64,000 nucleotides of DNA from Klenkia soli (lineage in GTDB: Bacteria; Actinomycetota; Actinomycetes; Mycobacteriales; Geodermatophilaceae), in contig NZ_FNIR01000001.1 in the NCBI RefSeq assembly GCF_900103975.1, positions 124,001 through 188,000 on the forward strand. The letters run 5' to 3'. Below the pieces are notes generated by a model. The model searched no databases and was not told where the DNA came from. It saw nothing but the letters and a program-made list of their open reading frames with translations. This document shows, one piece after another, positions 38,901-46,692 of this stretch (the first letter of the stretch is position 1; each line of letters starts with the position of its first letter). The position numbers were made by a program, and so were the translations under genes.

Positions 38901-39404
38901 GGCCAGCAGCACCAGGGCCGCGACCAGCGGGAAGGCGATCCAGGCCGGCCACCAGACCAGCCCTGCGGCGACCCAGGCCAGCACCGACCGCAGCACCGCC
39001 CGGCCCATGGCCCAGCCGCTGATGCGCAGCAGGGTGGCCAGCTGGCGGGTGTCGTCGTCGACCCGGTCCAGCAGCTCGCCGACACCCTGCTCCTCGAGCG
39101 CGACCAGCGGCTGGTGCAGGGCGGCGTCGAGCAGGTCGGCCCGGAGCACCCCCTCGGCGCGGCCGACGGCGGTGGCGAACAGCGTGCGACCGACCACCTC
39201 GAGCATCGCCGAGCCGACGAGGAACACGGCCAGCGCGACGACCAGGGCGACGGTCGGGCCGTCGGCGATGCGGCCGGTGACGACGGTGCCGAGCGTCTCG
39301 GCCACCGCGGCGACCACGGCCAGGACGGCGGCGGTGGTCGCCCCGGGACCGGCCAGGCGCCGCCACCCCAGCGGTGCCCGCTCCCGCCGTGCCCCGTCCG
39401 TCAT
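35883..39404 (-). CDS. Fused ABC exporter, two TMD-NBD halves in one chain
   Basis: 1173 residues from ATG 39404. Layout TMD1 (about 20-290), NBD1, Pro/Glu linker (about 575-620), TMD2, NBD2. NBD1 is canonical: Walker A GRSGAGKST, LSAGQ, VVLDEAT, switch VVAHR. NBD2 keeps Walker A GRVGAGKSS and LSGGQ, but has LVLADDVSS (Asp for catalytic Glu) and VVGASSKRA (no switch His). It is an asymmetric heterodimer-like exporter in one polypeptide. The cargo is unknown; it is convergent to the exosortase operon and need not serve it. Confidence 0.87.
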   Translation of the reverse strand: MTDGARRERAPLGWRRLAGPGATTAAVLAVVAAVAETLGTVVTGRIADGPTVALVVALAVFLVGSAMLEVVGRTLFATAVGRAEGVLRADLLDAALHQPLVALEEQGVGELLDRVDDDTRQLATLLRISGWAMGRAVLRSVLAWVAAGLVWWPAWIAFPLVAALVLLAVRGLTPQLSRSKTLEEEAWSDGAAQLEEAVAGRDDVRTSLGQPYVVAQFAARSAEILRRNGRTSAVAARVAIRSGLVLHGLLAALAVTAIALVGGGTLDVGTLVTLWLLVTTFVGRLDEVNHHLPEMHEGLGALARIRALVAAAPEPRGGAPMPTTGGAVEVRDLDFTYRTDGHAEPFHLLVEGWAVPAGTTCALVGRSGAGKSTLAKLLSRAVDPPPGTVSVGGQDVTAIDLQELRAGVGVVTQRTELLAATLAENLTLFADVPRERVEAAVAELGLTGWVASLPEGLETQLGPRGVTLSAGQEQLVAFARLLVRDVQVVVLDEATARMDPVTEQLVTRAARRLLHGRTGVVVAHRLGTTRWCDSVAVLSGGRIVQQGPRTELATTLGPFRDLLVAAGAGGALDATALAEPEPEPAPAPRTEEPERTGPSAQAARRPSRPQPDPPRVRLARSVVRAIFAHPAWGVTACVAFWFASVTGTYGILTGALWGGLVAGLEAGETPTVRAALLAGSLLVSTVFVGIAFRYFPLWWTAVTLRLRLAVLRGQTEQHRLARTPPGEVTARALDSDRMLNLADRWIDVSFGAAATAITVLVTGQPVAGLVAGGVIVGSVVVAALGAPAAGRAGRAAGDLRAVFGRQLASSLEAVRTVKLAAATGTVQRHLEAVDARRVGATVHETRIRTLLEGGPVVLVQTAIVACWVLFLAGAWDLATALTVSTAVAGFGWYGITAGLAVVERPIAGVWLREATTLAGRSDLVALPAGVDLVDGSAPSPVDPDRVPLHRLRLRGVTAVHDDGTVGVADVDLDVPAGSLTLLVGRVGAGKSSLLGALAGLVDHEGSIRWNDTDVADPQLFLRPGQVAYVAQVPRVLSGSIGENVALSHRRTVGDALDTARMGTDVADAGGVGALVGHRGVRLSGGQVQRLALARALATGAELVLADDVSSALDARTELELWAALRERGATVVGASSKRAALALADQVVVLDGGRVVAGGPWVDLAADWGHLAG

Positions 39405-39469
39405 GCCCCGCACGCTACGGACGGGGTCCGACACCCGCGCCTGGTTTTCCGGCGCGGACCGGGCGGGGA

Positions 39470-41242
39470 TCAGCCGGTGAGGGCGGCGCGGCGCCGGCTG
39501 CGGGAGCCCATCCAGCGCGGGAGGTCCTCGGCCGGCATGGGCCGGGCGATGACGAAGCCCTGCGCGTAGGTGCAGCCCAGCGCCGCGACGGTGGCCAGCT
39601 GCTCGGGGGTCTCGACGCCCTCGGCCACGCTGCGCATGCCGCAGGCGCGGGCGAGGCTGACGACGGTCTCGACCGCGGCCGCGGACTGGCTGGCCTGCTT
39701 GTGGCCGACCCCGGCGATGCCCTGCACCAGCGACTTGTCGATCTTGAGGATGCCGGCCGGCATGGAGACGATCTGGCCCAGGCACGAGAAGCCGCTGCCG
39801 AAGTCGTCGATGGACACCTCGATGCCCGACACCCGCAGCTCGGCGAACTGCTCGGCCGCGCGCTCGGGGTCCTCGGCGACGCTGGTCTCGGTGAGCTCCA
39901 GCACCAGCCGCTCCGGGCGCAGCCCGCTGCTGGCCAGCACCGCGGTGACGTCGGAGACCAGGGTGCCCGACCCCATGTGGGTGGCGCTGATGTTCACCGC
40001 CGCGGTCAGCGGCAGGCCCATCGCGTCCCAGCCGGCGGCGTCACGGGCGACGGTGGCCAGCACCCAGCGGGTGAGCTCGTCGACCAGGCCGCTGGCCTCG
40101 GCGACCGGCACGAACTCCGAGGGCGGCAGGAGACCGCGCTCGGGGTGCTGCCACCGGACCAGGGCCTCGACCCCGGTGACGGTGCGGGTGCGCAGGTGCA
40201 GCAGCGGTTGGTAGTGGACGACGAGCTCGCCGGCCGCGATCGCGTCGCGCAGCTCGGTGGTCACCCGCAGCCGGCGCTGGGCGGCGTCCCGCAGTTCCTC
40301 CTCGAACAACCGCACGGTGTTGCGGCCGGCGGCCTTGGCCGCGTACTTGGCCAGGTCGGCGTCGCGGATGAGGTCGGCGGCGGTGCGCCGTTCGCCCCCG
40401 GAGACGGCGACGCCGATGCTCACCGTCAGCGGCACGGTCGCCCCGGCGACGGCGAACGGGTCGGTGAACACCACGCGGCAGCGCTCGGCCAGCCGCAGCG
40501 CCTCGTCGGGGCCGACGTCCCGCCCCAGGACGACGAACTCGTCGCCCCCCAGCCGGCCGACGGTGTCCAGCTCGCGGGTGGCGCGGGCCAGCCGGGCGGC
40601 CACCTGCCGGATGAGCAGGTCGCCGGTGTCGTGGCCCAGGGTGTCGTTGACCGCCTTGAACTCGTCGACGTCGAGGATCAGCACCGCCGTGGACCGCTCG
40701 TCGACCCCCGCCAGCTCGGCCTCGACCAGCTCCTGCAGGTGCACCCGGTTGGGCAGGTCGGTGAGGTGGTCGTACAGCGCGCGCCGGGCGCTGTCGCGCA
40801 CGGCCTCGACGCTGGCGGTGATGTCGGTGTGGGTGATGACCAGCTGGCCCGACTCGTCGACCCGGGCGGCCTGCACGTGCACCCAGCGGCCCACCGGCGC
40901 CGGCCCGAGGGCGACGTCGACCGAGACGGGGGTGCCCCCGTGCTCGGTCAGGTCGCCCAGCCCGGCCAGCAGCAGGCGGACGTCGTCGTCGTCGCGGGCG
41001 GCCAGGACCGCCTCCGCGTAGTCGTCGCCGACGGCCAGGGGCAGGGCCGCCCCCTGCTCCAGCTGGCCGGCCCACGCGGCGTTGACCAGCAGGACGGTGC
41101 CCTCGGAGTCCAGCAGCGCGGTCGGCGAGGGGAAGGCGTCCAGCACCGCGGCCGGCACGGCGGGCACGGCCGGGGCACGTCGCCGGGACCGGTGCCCGGC
41201 CGCGCGCCCGCCGTCCGCGAGGGGGACGACGGGTGACGACAC
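39470..41242 (-). CDS. PAS-GGDEF-EAL dual-domain cyclic-di-GMP enzyme
   Basis: 590 residues from GTG 41242. A PAS-like sensor (about 30-145), a GGDEF domain with GRLGGDEFVVLG, then an EAL domain with EALVRW, NISATHM, ELTETS, DDFGSGFSCL, KIDKS and EGVET all intact. Both synthase and phosphodiesterase activity are therefore possible. No membrane helix. Located beside the Tad genes, whose pili or surface growth may respond to c-di-GMP; that link is inference. Confidence 0.9.
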   Translation of the reverse strand: MSSPVVPLADGGRAAGHRSRRRAPAVPAVPAAVLDAFPSPTALLDSEGTVLLVNAAWAGQLEQGAALPLAVGDDYAEAVLAARDDDDVRLLLAGLGDLTEHGGTPVSVDVALGPAPVGRWVHVQAARVDESGQLVITHTDITASVEAVRDSARRALYDHLTDLPNRVHLQELVEAELAGVDERSTAVLILDVDEFKAVNDTLGHDTGDLLIRQVAARLARATRELDTVGRLGGDEFVVLGRDVGPDEALRLAERCRVVFTDPFAVAGATVPLTVSIGVAVSGGERRTAADLIRDADLAKYAAKAAGRNTVRLFEEELRDAAQRRLRVTTELRDAIAAGELVVHYQPLLHLRTRTVTGVEALVRWQHPERGLLPPSEFVPVAEASGLVDELTRWVLATVARDAAGWDAMGLPLTAAVNISATHMGSGTLVSDVTAVLASSGLRPERLVLELTETSVAEDPERAAEQFAELRVSGIEVSIDDFGSGFSCLGQIVSMPAGILKIDKSLVQGIAGVGHKQASQSAAAVETVVSLARACGMRSVAEGVETPEQLATVAALGCTYAQGFVIARPMPAEDLPRWMGSRSRRRAALTG

Positions 41243-41324
41243 GTGGCCCAGCGTAGGGAACGGGAGCGGTTCCGTGTGCGTCGACCGGCGCGGCGTCGCC
41301 CCACCCGCCCCAGGGGTCCCGCGG

Positions 41325-41780
41325 TCAGGGGTCGACGTAGCGGTCGCGCTCCACCACGAACTGCCCGGTGGCGGTGTTGGCGTCGACGAAGTCGGGCAGC
41401 AGCGGCACCCGCACGGTGACCGTGACGCACACGCTGAACTCCTCCCCGGGCACCAGCGCCGGCGAGTACCCCCCGTTGGTGGCCGTGCACTCCACGCCCG
41501 CGGGCAGGTAGGCGACCCGGACGTCGGTGGCCTCGACCGACTGGTCCTCGACGGCCAGCGCGGCGGCCGCCTCCGCCCGCGCCGCCCCGGTCACCGGGTC
41601 CGGCGCGGTGCCGATGGCCCGGCCGGCCTCGCGCGCGGCGGCGTCGGCGGCGAACACCCCGCGCTGGACGGCGGAGAACCCGGCCACCAGGTAGACCAGC
41701 GGCACGAAGACCACCAGCGCGACGAAGACGAACTCGACGATCGCCGAGCCGCGCTCGCCGTCCTCCCGGTCCTCGATCAC
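41325..41780 (-). CDS. TadE/TadG-like minor pilin
   Basis: 151 residues from GTG 41780, overlapping the previous stop. N-terminal ERGSAIVEFVFVALVVFVPLVYLVAG is the TadE-type hydrophobic helix with its processing region; the rest is an extracellular domain with two cysteines (VECTATN, FSVCVTV). Last gene of the Tad operon. Confidence 0.82.
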   Translation of the reverse strand: MIEDREDGERGSAIVEFVFVALVVFVPLVYLVAGFSAVQRGVFAADAAAREAGRAIGTAPDPVTGAARAEAAAALAVEDQSVEATDVRVAYLPAGVECTATNGGYSPALVPGEEFSVCVTVTVRVPLLPDFVDANTATGQFVVERDRYVDP

Positions 41781-42196
41781 GGGGCCTCCTCGACCGCGCG
41801 TCCGGTCACCTGCAGCGGCAGCAGGTCGCCGAGGGCCGCCAGCAGGCTGGGCACGGCGCCCGAGCAGCGGACGACGACCAGGGTCAACCCGCTGGCGTCG
41901 ACCTCCTGGTCGCTGGTGCAGGTGAGGCCGGCCGCCGTCCCGGTGCTGGTCGCCCGGCCGATGATCTCCAGCGCGCGGGGGGCACCCGCGGCGGCGGGCA
42001 CGTCGGCGCCGGCTGCGTACCGGGCGCCCTCCTGGGCGCTGCTCGTGGCGACGTTGCGCACGTGCACGTAGACCGCCACCTGCAGCACGGCCAGCAGCAG
42101 GACCACGACCAGCACCGACACCAGGGCGAAGTCGACGACGGCGCTGCCCCGCTCGCGGCCCGGCTCGCCGTCGTCGGTCGTCGGGTCAGCCACCAC
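41777..42196 (-). CDS. TadE-like pseudopilin
   Basis: 139 residues. RERGSAVVDFALVSVLVVVLLLAVLQVAVYVHVRN is a TadE transmembrane segment, followed by a short globular domain with a CTSDQ...VVRCSG cysteine pair. It overlaps the pilin-like gene at its start and the second TadE-like gene at its end. Confidence 0.85.
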   Translation of the reverse strand: MVADPTTDDGEPGRERGSAVVDFALVSVLVVVLLLAVLQVAVYVHVRNVATSSAQEGARYAAGADVPAAAGAPRALEIIGRATSTGTAAGLTCTSDQEVDASGLTLVVVRCSGAVPSLLAALGDLLPLQVTGRAVEEAP

Positions 42197-42386
42197 CGCT
42201 GGTGACCGAGGTGAGCGCGGTCTGCACGGCGTCGACGATGGCGGTGCGGAACGGGATGAGGATGGCCAGCACGAGGGCCGCCGTCATCACGGTGATCATC
42301 ACCCAGCCGGGGACGTCGCCCCGCTCGGGGTCGGCACCGCGCACCCGGTCGAGGACGGCGATGACCACCTGGGTCAGGAACAACAT
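42186..42386 (-). CDS. Flp-pilin-like small membrane protein of the Tad locus
   Basis: 66 residues from ATG 42386, strong GAGGAGA site directly after the tadC stop. One hydrophobic helix (VMITVMTAALVLAILIPF) preceded by DPERGDVPGW, consistent with a small Flp-type pilin, although the prepilin cleavage motif is not textbook. Position between tadC and tadE supports the role. Confidence 0.65.
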   Translation of the reverse strand: MLFLTQVVIAVLDRVRGADPERGDVPGWVMITVMTAALVLAILIPFRTAIVDAVQTALTSVTSGGG

Positions 42387-42396
42387 GCGGATCTCC

Positions 42397-42486
42397 TCAC
42401 TGGGCCAGCGTCACGATGCTGATCAGGCCGGGGAACAGGGCGAACAGGACCGTCACGGGGAGCACCAGGAAGACGACGGGCACGAC
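42397..42486 (-). pseudogene. tadC: Detached 3' end of tadC
   Basis: The minus strand from the attL core to TGA at 42397 encodes VVPVVFLVLPVTVLFALF then PGLISIVTLAQ, the last membrane helix of a TadC protein. It has no start of its own. It continues in frame from the truncated tadC at 56677-57582 when the 14-kb element is removed. Confidence 0.9.
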
Positions 42487-42506
42487 GGTTGTCAACCGTT
42501 ACCCTT
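42463..42506. other. attL junction of integrated element
   Basis: Core CGAC at 42483-42486. To the left is chromosomal tadC (minus strand); to the right is element DNA with GGTTGTCAACCGTTACCC, the half-site beside the integrase. The integrase GTG is 26 bp from the core. Confidence 0.8.
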
Positions 42507-42511
42507 TGGGC

Positions 42512-43894
42512 GTGTCGCACCGTCCTCGCGCCTTCATCTACGCCCGCCAGTCCCTCGACCGGAGCGGTGAGGGTGCCGCCGTAGACAGGCAGGTAGCCGA
42601 CTGTCGGGAACTCGCGGAACGGCGCGGGTGGGACGTCGCCGAGGTCATCACCGACAACGACATGTCGGCCAGTACCGGCAAGGTGCGGCCCGGCTACCAA
42701 CGCCTCCTGGCCGCGATGCGGGCCCGCTCACTGGAGCACGCCGTCGTCTGGCACGTGGACCGCCTCACCCGCCGGATGCTCGACCTGGAGGAGGTCATCG
42801 GCATCTGCGAGCAGACCGGCGTCCGGCTCTCCACCGTCACCGGCGACCTGGACCTGTCGACCGACACCGGCCGGATGCTGGCGCGCATCCTCGCCTCCGT
42901 CGCCCGCGGGGAGATGGAGCGGAAGGGCGTCAGGCAGCGCCGGGCCAACGAGCAGCGTGCCGAGGCAGGCCACATGGGCTGGACCCGGCGCCCGTTCGGG
43001 TACGACCGCACCGACGGACAGGTGGTGGTGGTCGAAGAGGAGGCCACCGGCCTCAGGCAGGCAGCCAAGTCCGTCATGGCCGGCGGCACCCTCGCCGCAG
43101 CTGCCCGCGCCCTGGACGCCGCGGGACTCCCGACGTCCACCGGGGGGAAGTGGAATGTGAAGGGGCTGCGCTACGTCCTCCTGAACCCCCGCTACGCCGG
43201 CCGGGTCACCTACAACGGCGCCGAGATCGGCGAAGGCACCTGGCCCCCGATCTTCGACATCACGACCCAGGACCGTCTGACCGAGGTGCTCCACGACAGC
43301 GCGCGACGGATGCAGCAGGGCACCGAGGCGAAGTACCTCCTGAGCGGGGTCGCCCAGTGCGGCCGGTGCGGTGGCGTGCTGTTCGCGACCCCGGTCGGCA
43401 CCGGCAGCTACCGCGCCATGGCTTACCGCTGCCGGGTCTGCTTCCTCGCCCGCAACCTCGGGCGGGTCGACGAGATCGTCGAGGGGGCCGTGCTGGCTCG
43501 CTTGCAGCGTCCGGATGCTGCCGGGCTGGTTGGCGAGCCGGAGGACGTGGAGCGGCTACGGCACGAGGTCGGAGAGCTCAAGCAGCGCCGGGACGACCTG
43601 GCCGGGCTGCTGGCCGACGGACTGCTGTCGGCCAGCGCTGTCCGCGAGCGGTCGTCCGGGCTGACCAAGCGCATCGCCGACATGGAGGGGCGGATCAGCG
43701 CGGCGCTGGGCAACTCCCCCGTCGCAGCGCTGGTCGGCGCGGCCGACATCGCCGCGGTGTGGTCCTCGCTGACGGTGCGGCGGCGCAAGGAGGCCGTGTC
43801 GGCACTGATGACCGTCACGGTCCTGCCGGCAGGCAAGGGGCAGCGGTTCAACCCTGAGCTGATCCAGGTCGACTGGCGGGTTTCGGACGGCTGA
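42512..43894 (+). CDS. int: Large serine recombinase (phage integrase)
   Basis: 460 residues from GTG 42512. Catalytic domain with IYARQSLDRSGEG (nucleophile Ser), DNDMSASTGKVRPGYQ, HVDRLTRR and the E-helix region; then the recombinase domain (RRPFGYDR..., WNVKGLRYVLLNPRYAGR), a zinc ribbon CGRCGG...CRVC, and a coiled-coil segment (about 355-420). This is the phiC31/Bxb1-type integrase layout. It sits next to attL with almost no upstream space, so its promoter must overlap the att site or be leaderless. Confidence 0.95.
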   Translation: MSHRPRAFIYARQSLDRSGEGAAVDRQVADCRELAERRGWDVAEVITDNDMSASTGKVRPGYQRLLAAMRARSLEHAVVWHVDRLTRRMLDLEEVIGICEQTGVRLSTVTGDLDLSTDTGRMLARILASVARGEMERKGVRQRRANEQRAEAGHMGWTRRPFGYDRTDGQVVVVEEEATGLRQAAKSVMAGGTLAAAARALDAAGLPTSTGGKWNVKGLRYVLLNPRYAGRVTYNGAEIGEGTWPPIFDITTQDRLTEVLHDSARRMQQGTEAKYLLSGVAQCGRCGGVLFATPVGTGSYRAMAYRCRVCFLARNLGRVDEIVEGAVLARLQRPDAAGLVGEPEDVERLRHEVGELKQRRDDLAGLLADGLLSASAVRERSSGLTKRIADMEGRISAALGNSPVAALVGAADIAAVWSSLTVRRRKEAVSALMTVTVLPAGKGQRFNPELIQVDWRVSDG

Positions 43895-43912
43895 CACCCA
43901 TAGACACACCCT

Positions 43913-43975
43913 TGTGTTGCAGGGCGTCGGCAGCCGCAGGCCGATGGCAACACAGCTGAGTCGGAGCACTCCGAC
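43913..43975. repeat. Two hairpins downstream of integrase
   Basis: TGTGTTGC (43913-43920) pairs with GCAACACA (43947-43954); then GTCGGAGCACTCCGAC (43960-43975) is a near-continuous palindrome, and GGAGCACTCC recurs at 44032-44041. The 147-bp gap has no gene. Likely integrase terminator and/or a control site for the next operon. Confidence 0.4.
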
Positions 43976-44041
43976 GGGTGGGTAGAGCGGGCCCACCGGA
44001 GGTGACCGGACTACTCCACCGGGTCGGCACTGGAGCACTCC

Positions 44042-44263
44042 ATGTCCAGCCAGTCAGAACGCGCCCGCGCCCAGTGGGCAGGCCTCACCCCCGAAGAGCG
44101 CGCTGCCCGTCTCGTGCCCGCCCACCGAGCGAGGAAGTACACCAACGCCGAGGACTACATCCGACGGCTCGTCGACTCCGCACCGCCGCTCACCGAGGAG
44201 CAACGCACCACCCTCGCCGGCATCCTGGCCCCGGCCCACCGCAAGCTCAAGGCCAGCGCGTGA
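44042..44263 (+). CDS. Small phage/ICE-type protein
   Basis: 73 residues from ATG 44042. Charged, helical, with the pattern YIRRLVDSAPPLTEEQRTTLAGIL seen in small proteins of actinobacterial integrated elements. Function unknown. First gene of an overlapping set (GTGA overlap with the next). Confidence 0.6.
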   Translation: MSSQSERARAQWAGLTPEERAARLVPAHRARKYTNAEDYIRRLVDSAPPLTEEQRTTLAGILAPAHRKLKASA

Positions 44264-44697
44264 CCGCGCACGAAGGGCCGGCCCCGCAGCCCACGGGAAC
44301 CGGCCCCACCGAGAACGTCGCCGCCACCAAGCCGCTCAGCCTCGGCCAGCACGGTAGCCGCGAGGGTGTCACCCGCCTGCCGTCGGAGCGGTTCCATGTC
44401 CAGCTCCGACGAGCTCGCCGGCGCGCCGCCGTGGCGGAGCGAGCGGCGCGCCATGTGGACGGCACGCCAGTCCCCTGCGCGCGCTCGCTCCGGGTGGAGG
44501 TTGGTCGACACACCGCCTGGCTGCACGGTGAGGACGTCCGTGCCTTACTCGCAGTTGCGCAGATCGACGGCAAGCACAAGCAGTACGACGGCGAACGCGA
44601 GTGCTGGATGGTCCCCGTCGACTACGCCGACCAGGTCATGACCGTCGCCGAGTGGCACCAGCGCCGCCTCGTCACCCAGGAGGCGGTCGACCGGTGA
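44260..44697 (+). CDS. Hypothetical protein of the element
   Basis: 145 residues from GTG 44260, overlapping both neighbours by 4 bp. Basic middle part (RRARRRAAVAERAARH) and a C-terminal half VGRHTAWLHGEDVRALLAVAQIDGKHKQYD. I do not recognise a family. Its place before the ATPase suggests a replication or mobilisation accessory. Confidence 0.55.
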   Translation: MTAHEGPAPQPTGTGPTENVAATKPLSLGQHGSREGVTRLPSERFHVQLRRARRRAAVAERAARHVDGTPVPCARSLRVEVGRHTAWLHGEDVRALLAVAQIDGKHKQYDGERECWMVPVDYADQVMTVAEWHQRRLVTQEAVDR

Positions 44698-45731
44698 GCG
44701 ACAACCCTTGGGAGGGCGCTCCGCTACCACCGGAACCACCGAGCTGGGAACCGTCGCCAGCCACAGACGCCCCCCGCCTGGCCGAGCACGTCGACATCGC
44801 CGCGCTCCTGGCCGGGGGTCTACCTGAGCCACCGCAGCCCGTCCTTCTGCGGCGCCAGGACGGCCACGCCCTGTTCTACGCCGGCATGGTCAACGTCGTC
44901 TTCGGAGACCCCGAGTGCGGCAAGACCTGGATCGCGCTGGCCGCGTGCGTGGAGGCCCTCCAGAGCGATCGACGAGCCACCGTGGTCGACGTCGACCACA
45001 ACGGCGCCTCCGAGATCGTGTCCCGCCTCCTACTCCTCGGCGCGCACCCCCAGACGCTCTCGGACCCCAGCCTGTTCCGGCTCTACGAACCCGACGACGC
45101 AGACGAACTCCGGGCCACCGTGACCGCTCTGCGGCTCTGGAGACCGGCCGTGGCCATCGTGGACAGCCTGGGCGAGGTCATCCCCATGCTCGGTCTGTCG
45201 TCGAATTCCCCGGACGACTACAGCACCGCCCACCGCAGCGTCCTCACCGCCCTCGCAGACGCCGGCGCAGCGGTCATCGCCGTCGACCACCTGCCGAAGA
45301 GCGACGACGCCCGTGTCCACGGCCAGACCGGCACCGTCGCCAAGAGGCGCGCCGTCAACGGCACCAGCCTCCGCGTCACCCTCGCGACCACCTTCATCCC
45401 CGGCCACGGCGGCGCAGCCAACCTCGTCATCCACAAGGACCGCCACGGCGGCCTCCGGGCGCACTCCCCAGCAGACGGCAAGCACCCACCTGCCGGCCGG
45501 TTCGTCCTCAGCGCCAGAGACGACGGCACAGCCGACTGGTGGGTCACCAATCCCGACAACGCCACCGAGCCGCTCACCAGCACCACACACGAGCTCCACG
45601 CCGACATCGCCGAACTCGACTCCCTAGAGCCGGAACCCACCTCCGTCAGAGACGTCAAGAACCGCCTCGGATGGGGCGGAACACGAGCCACCAACGCGCT
45701 CCGCGCATGGAAGGAACACCTCGCAGCATGA
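44694..45731 (+). CDS. RecA-fold AAA ATPase (RepA-like helicase family)
   Basis: 345 residues from GTG 44694, AGGAGG 8 bases upstream. Walker A VVFGDPECGKTW, Walker B region VAIVDSLGEVIPM, and VIAVDHLPKSDD with a sensor-like GQTGTVAKRRAVNG. It resembles the AAA_25/RepA-type hexameric ATPases of plasmids and phages. The C-terminal EPTSVRDVKNRLGWGGTRATNALRAW reads like a winged helix-turn-helix. It probably drives element replication after excision. Confidence 0.78.
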   Translation: MSDNPWEGAPLPPEPPSWEPSPATDAPRLAEHVDIAALLAGGLPEPPQPVLLRRQDGHALFYAGMVNVVFGDPECGKTWIALAACVEALQSDRRATVVDVDHNGASEIVSRLLLLGAHPQTLSDPSLFRLYEPDDADELRATVTALRLWRPAVAIVDSLGEVIPMLGLSSNSPDDYSTAHRSVLTALADAGAAVIAVDHLPKSDDARVHGQTGTVAKRRAVNGTSLRVTLATTFIPGHGGAANLVIHKDRHGGLRAHSPADGKHPPAGRFVLSARDDGTADWWVTNPDNATEPLTSTTHELHADIAELDSLEPEPTSVRDVKNRLGWGGTRATNALRAWKEHLAA

Positions 45732-45769
45732 GCACCTACAAAACCCCGGAAACCCGGGCAACTGGTGGC

Positions 45770-45857
45770 GTTCCCCGTTCCCCCTCCTACGTCGGGGGGA
45801 ACGCGGAACACGCACTCCAAGTCCGTTCCTCCGGAACGTTCCGCGCGTTCCCGGAAC
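45770..45857. repeat. Cluster of nine GGAAC/GTTCC pentamers
   Basis: GTTCC at 45770, 45777, 45825, 45838, 45847 and GGAAC at 45798, 45805, 45833, 45853, with one abutting pair GGAACGTTCC. The 289-bp gap between the ATPase and recombinase genes has no convincing gene. This density is far above chance and looks like a binding array: a recombination (res) site, replication origin or partition/regulatory site. Confidence 0.6.
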
Positions 45858-45982
45858 ACCAGGACATGGAGTCGGGAGAGAGGGCCGAGAGGTCGACGCC
45901 TGCCGCTTCCTCGATCTGCCGGAATGCCGCGCACGCACGCGACGAGCTGAGCGTCTCCGCTGAGGCTGATGGCGGCGTGGTG

Positions 45983-46014
45983 CTGTACGGGATACGACCG
46001 TTTACTGTACGGTC
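45983..46014. promoter_or_regulatory. Repeats just upstream of the second recombinase
   Basis: CTGTACGG occurs at 45983-45990 and 46005-46012, and GACCGT (45996-46001) faces ACGGTC (46009-46014) across 7 bp. The recombinase ATG is 7 bp later with no Shine-Dalgarno, suggesting a leaderless start under an operator. Confidence 0.4.
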
Positions 46015-46020
46015 TCACCC

Positions 46021-46692
46021 ATGGCACCGGCCCTCACCCACACTCCCCCGCGAGCGATCGGCTACGTCCGCGTCTCGACCGCCGGACAGTCGGCGAGTGG
46101 TGCGGGCATGGATGCCCAGCGGGCAGCCCTGCGCGCCGAGGCTGAACGCCGAGGCTGGGACCTCGAACTCGTTGAGGACGCCGGCTACTCGGCGAAGGAC
46201 CTCAACCGCCCGGCGCTCACAGATGCGCTGGAGCGGCTGGACCGCCACAGGGCTGACGTCCTGGTGGTCTCGAAGCTGGACCGCCTGTCCCGCTCGGTGC
46301 ACGACTTCAGCGGTCTGCTGCAACGGGCTGAGCGGCGGGGCTGGTCCGTCGTCATCGTTGACCTGGGGGTCGACACCACGACGCCTGCGGGCGAGGCGAA
46401 CGCCACCGTCATGTCCGCCTTCGCCCAGCTCGAACGGCGCCTCATCGGCCAGCGCACCCGTGAGGCTCTCGCCGCGAAGAGGGCTGCTGGTGTCCGCCTC
46501 GGCCGCCCGCAGGCGCTCAGCGGCGACGTGGTGGCCCGCGTCGTGGGCATGCGCCGGGACGGCGCCAGCTTCCGGACGATCGCGGCTCAGCTCCAGGACG
46601 AGGGCGTCCCGACTGCTCGGGGTGGGGCGACGTGGCACGCGTCCTCCGTCAAGGCCGTGTGCGAGTCGCAGGCAGCGGCCGACCTCAACTGA
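46021..46692 (+). CDS. Small serine recombinase (resolvase/invertase family)
   Basis: 223 residues. Catalytic domain with IGYVRVSTAGQS (nucleophile Ser), DAGYSAKDLNRPAL, VVSKLDRLSRS, then AFAQLERRLIGQRTREAL and a C-terminal Hin-like helix-turn-helix (GASFRTIAAQLQDEGVPTARGG). It is distinct from the integrase and may resolve multimers or act on the GGAAC cluster upstream. Orientation and spacing fit a self-linked res site. Confidence 0.88.
   Translation: MAPALTHTPPRAIGYVRVSTAGQSASGAGMDAQRAALRAEAERRGWDLELVEDAGYSAKDLNRPALTDALERLDRHRADVLVVSKLDRLSRSVHDFSGLLQRAERRGWSVVIVDLGVDTTTPAGEANATVMSAFAQLERRLIGQRTREALAAKRAAGVRLGRPQALSGDVVARVVGMRRDGASFRTIAAQLQDEGVPTARGGATWHASSVKAVCESQAAADLN

Noticed and set aside
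42416-42511. Integrase extended upstream to 42416
   Set aside because: That part is antisense to the tadC 3' end and outside the element; it would only exist after integration and has no homology.
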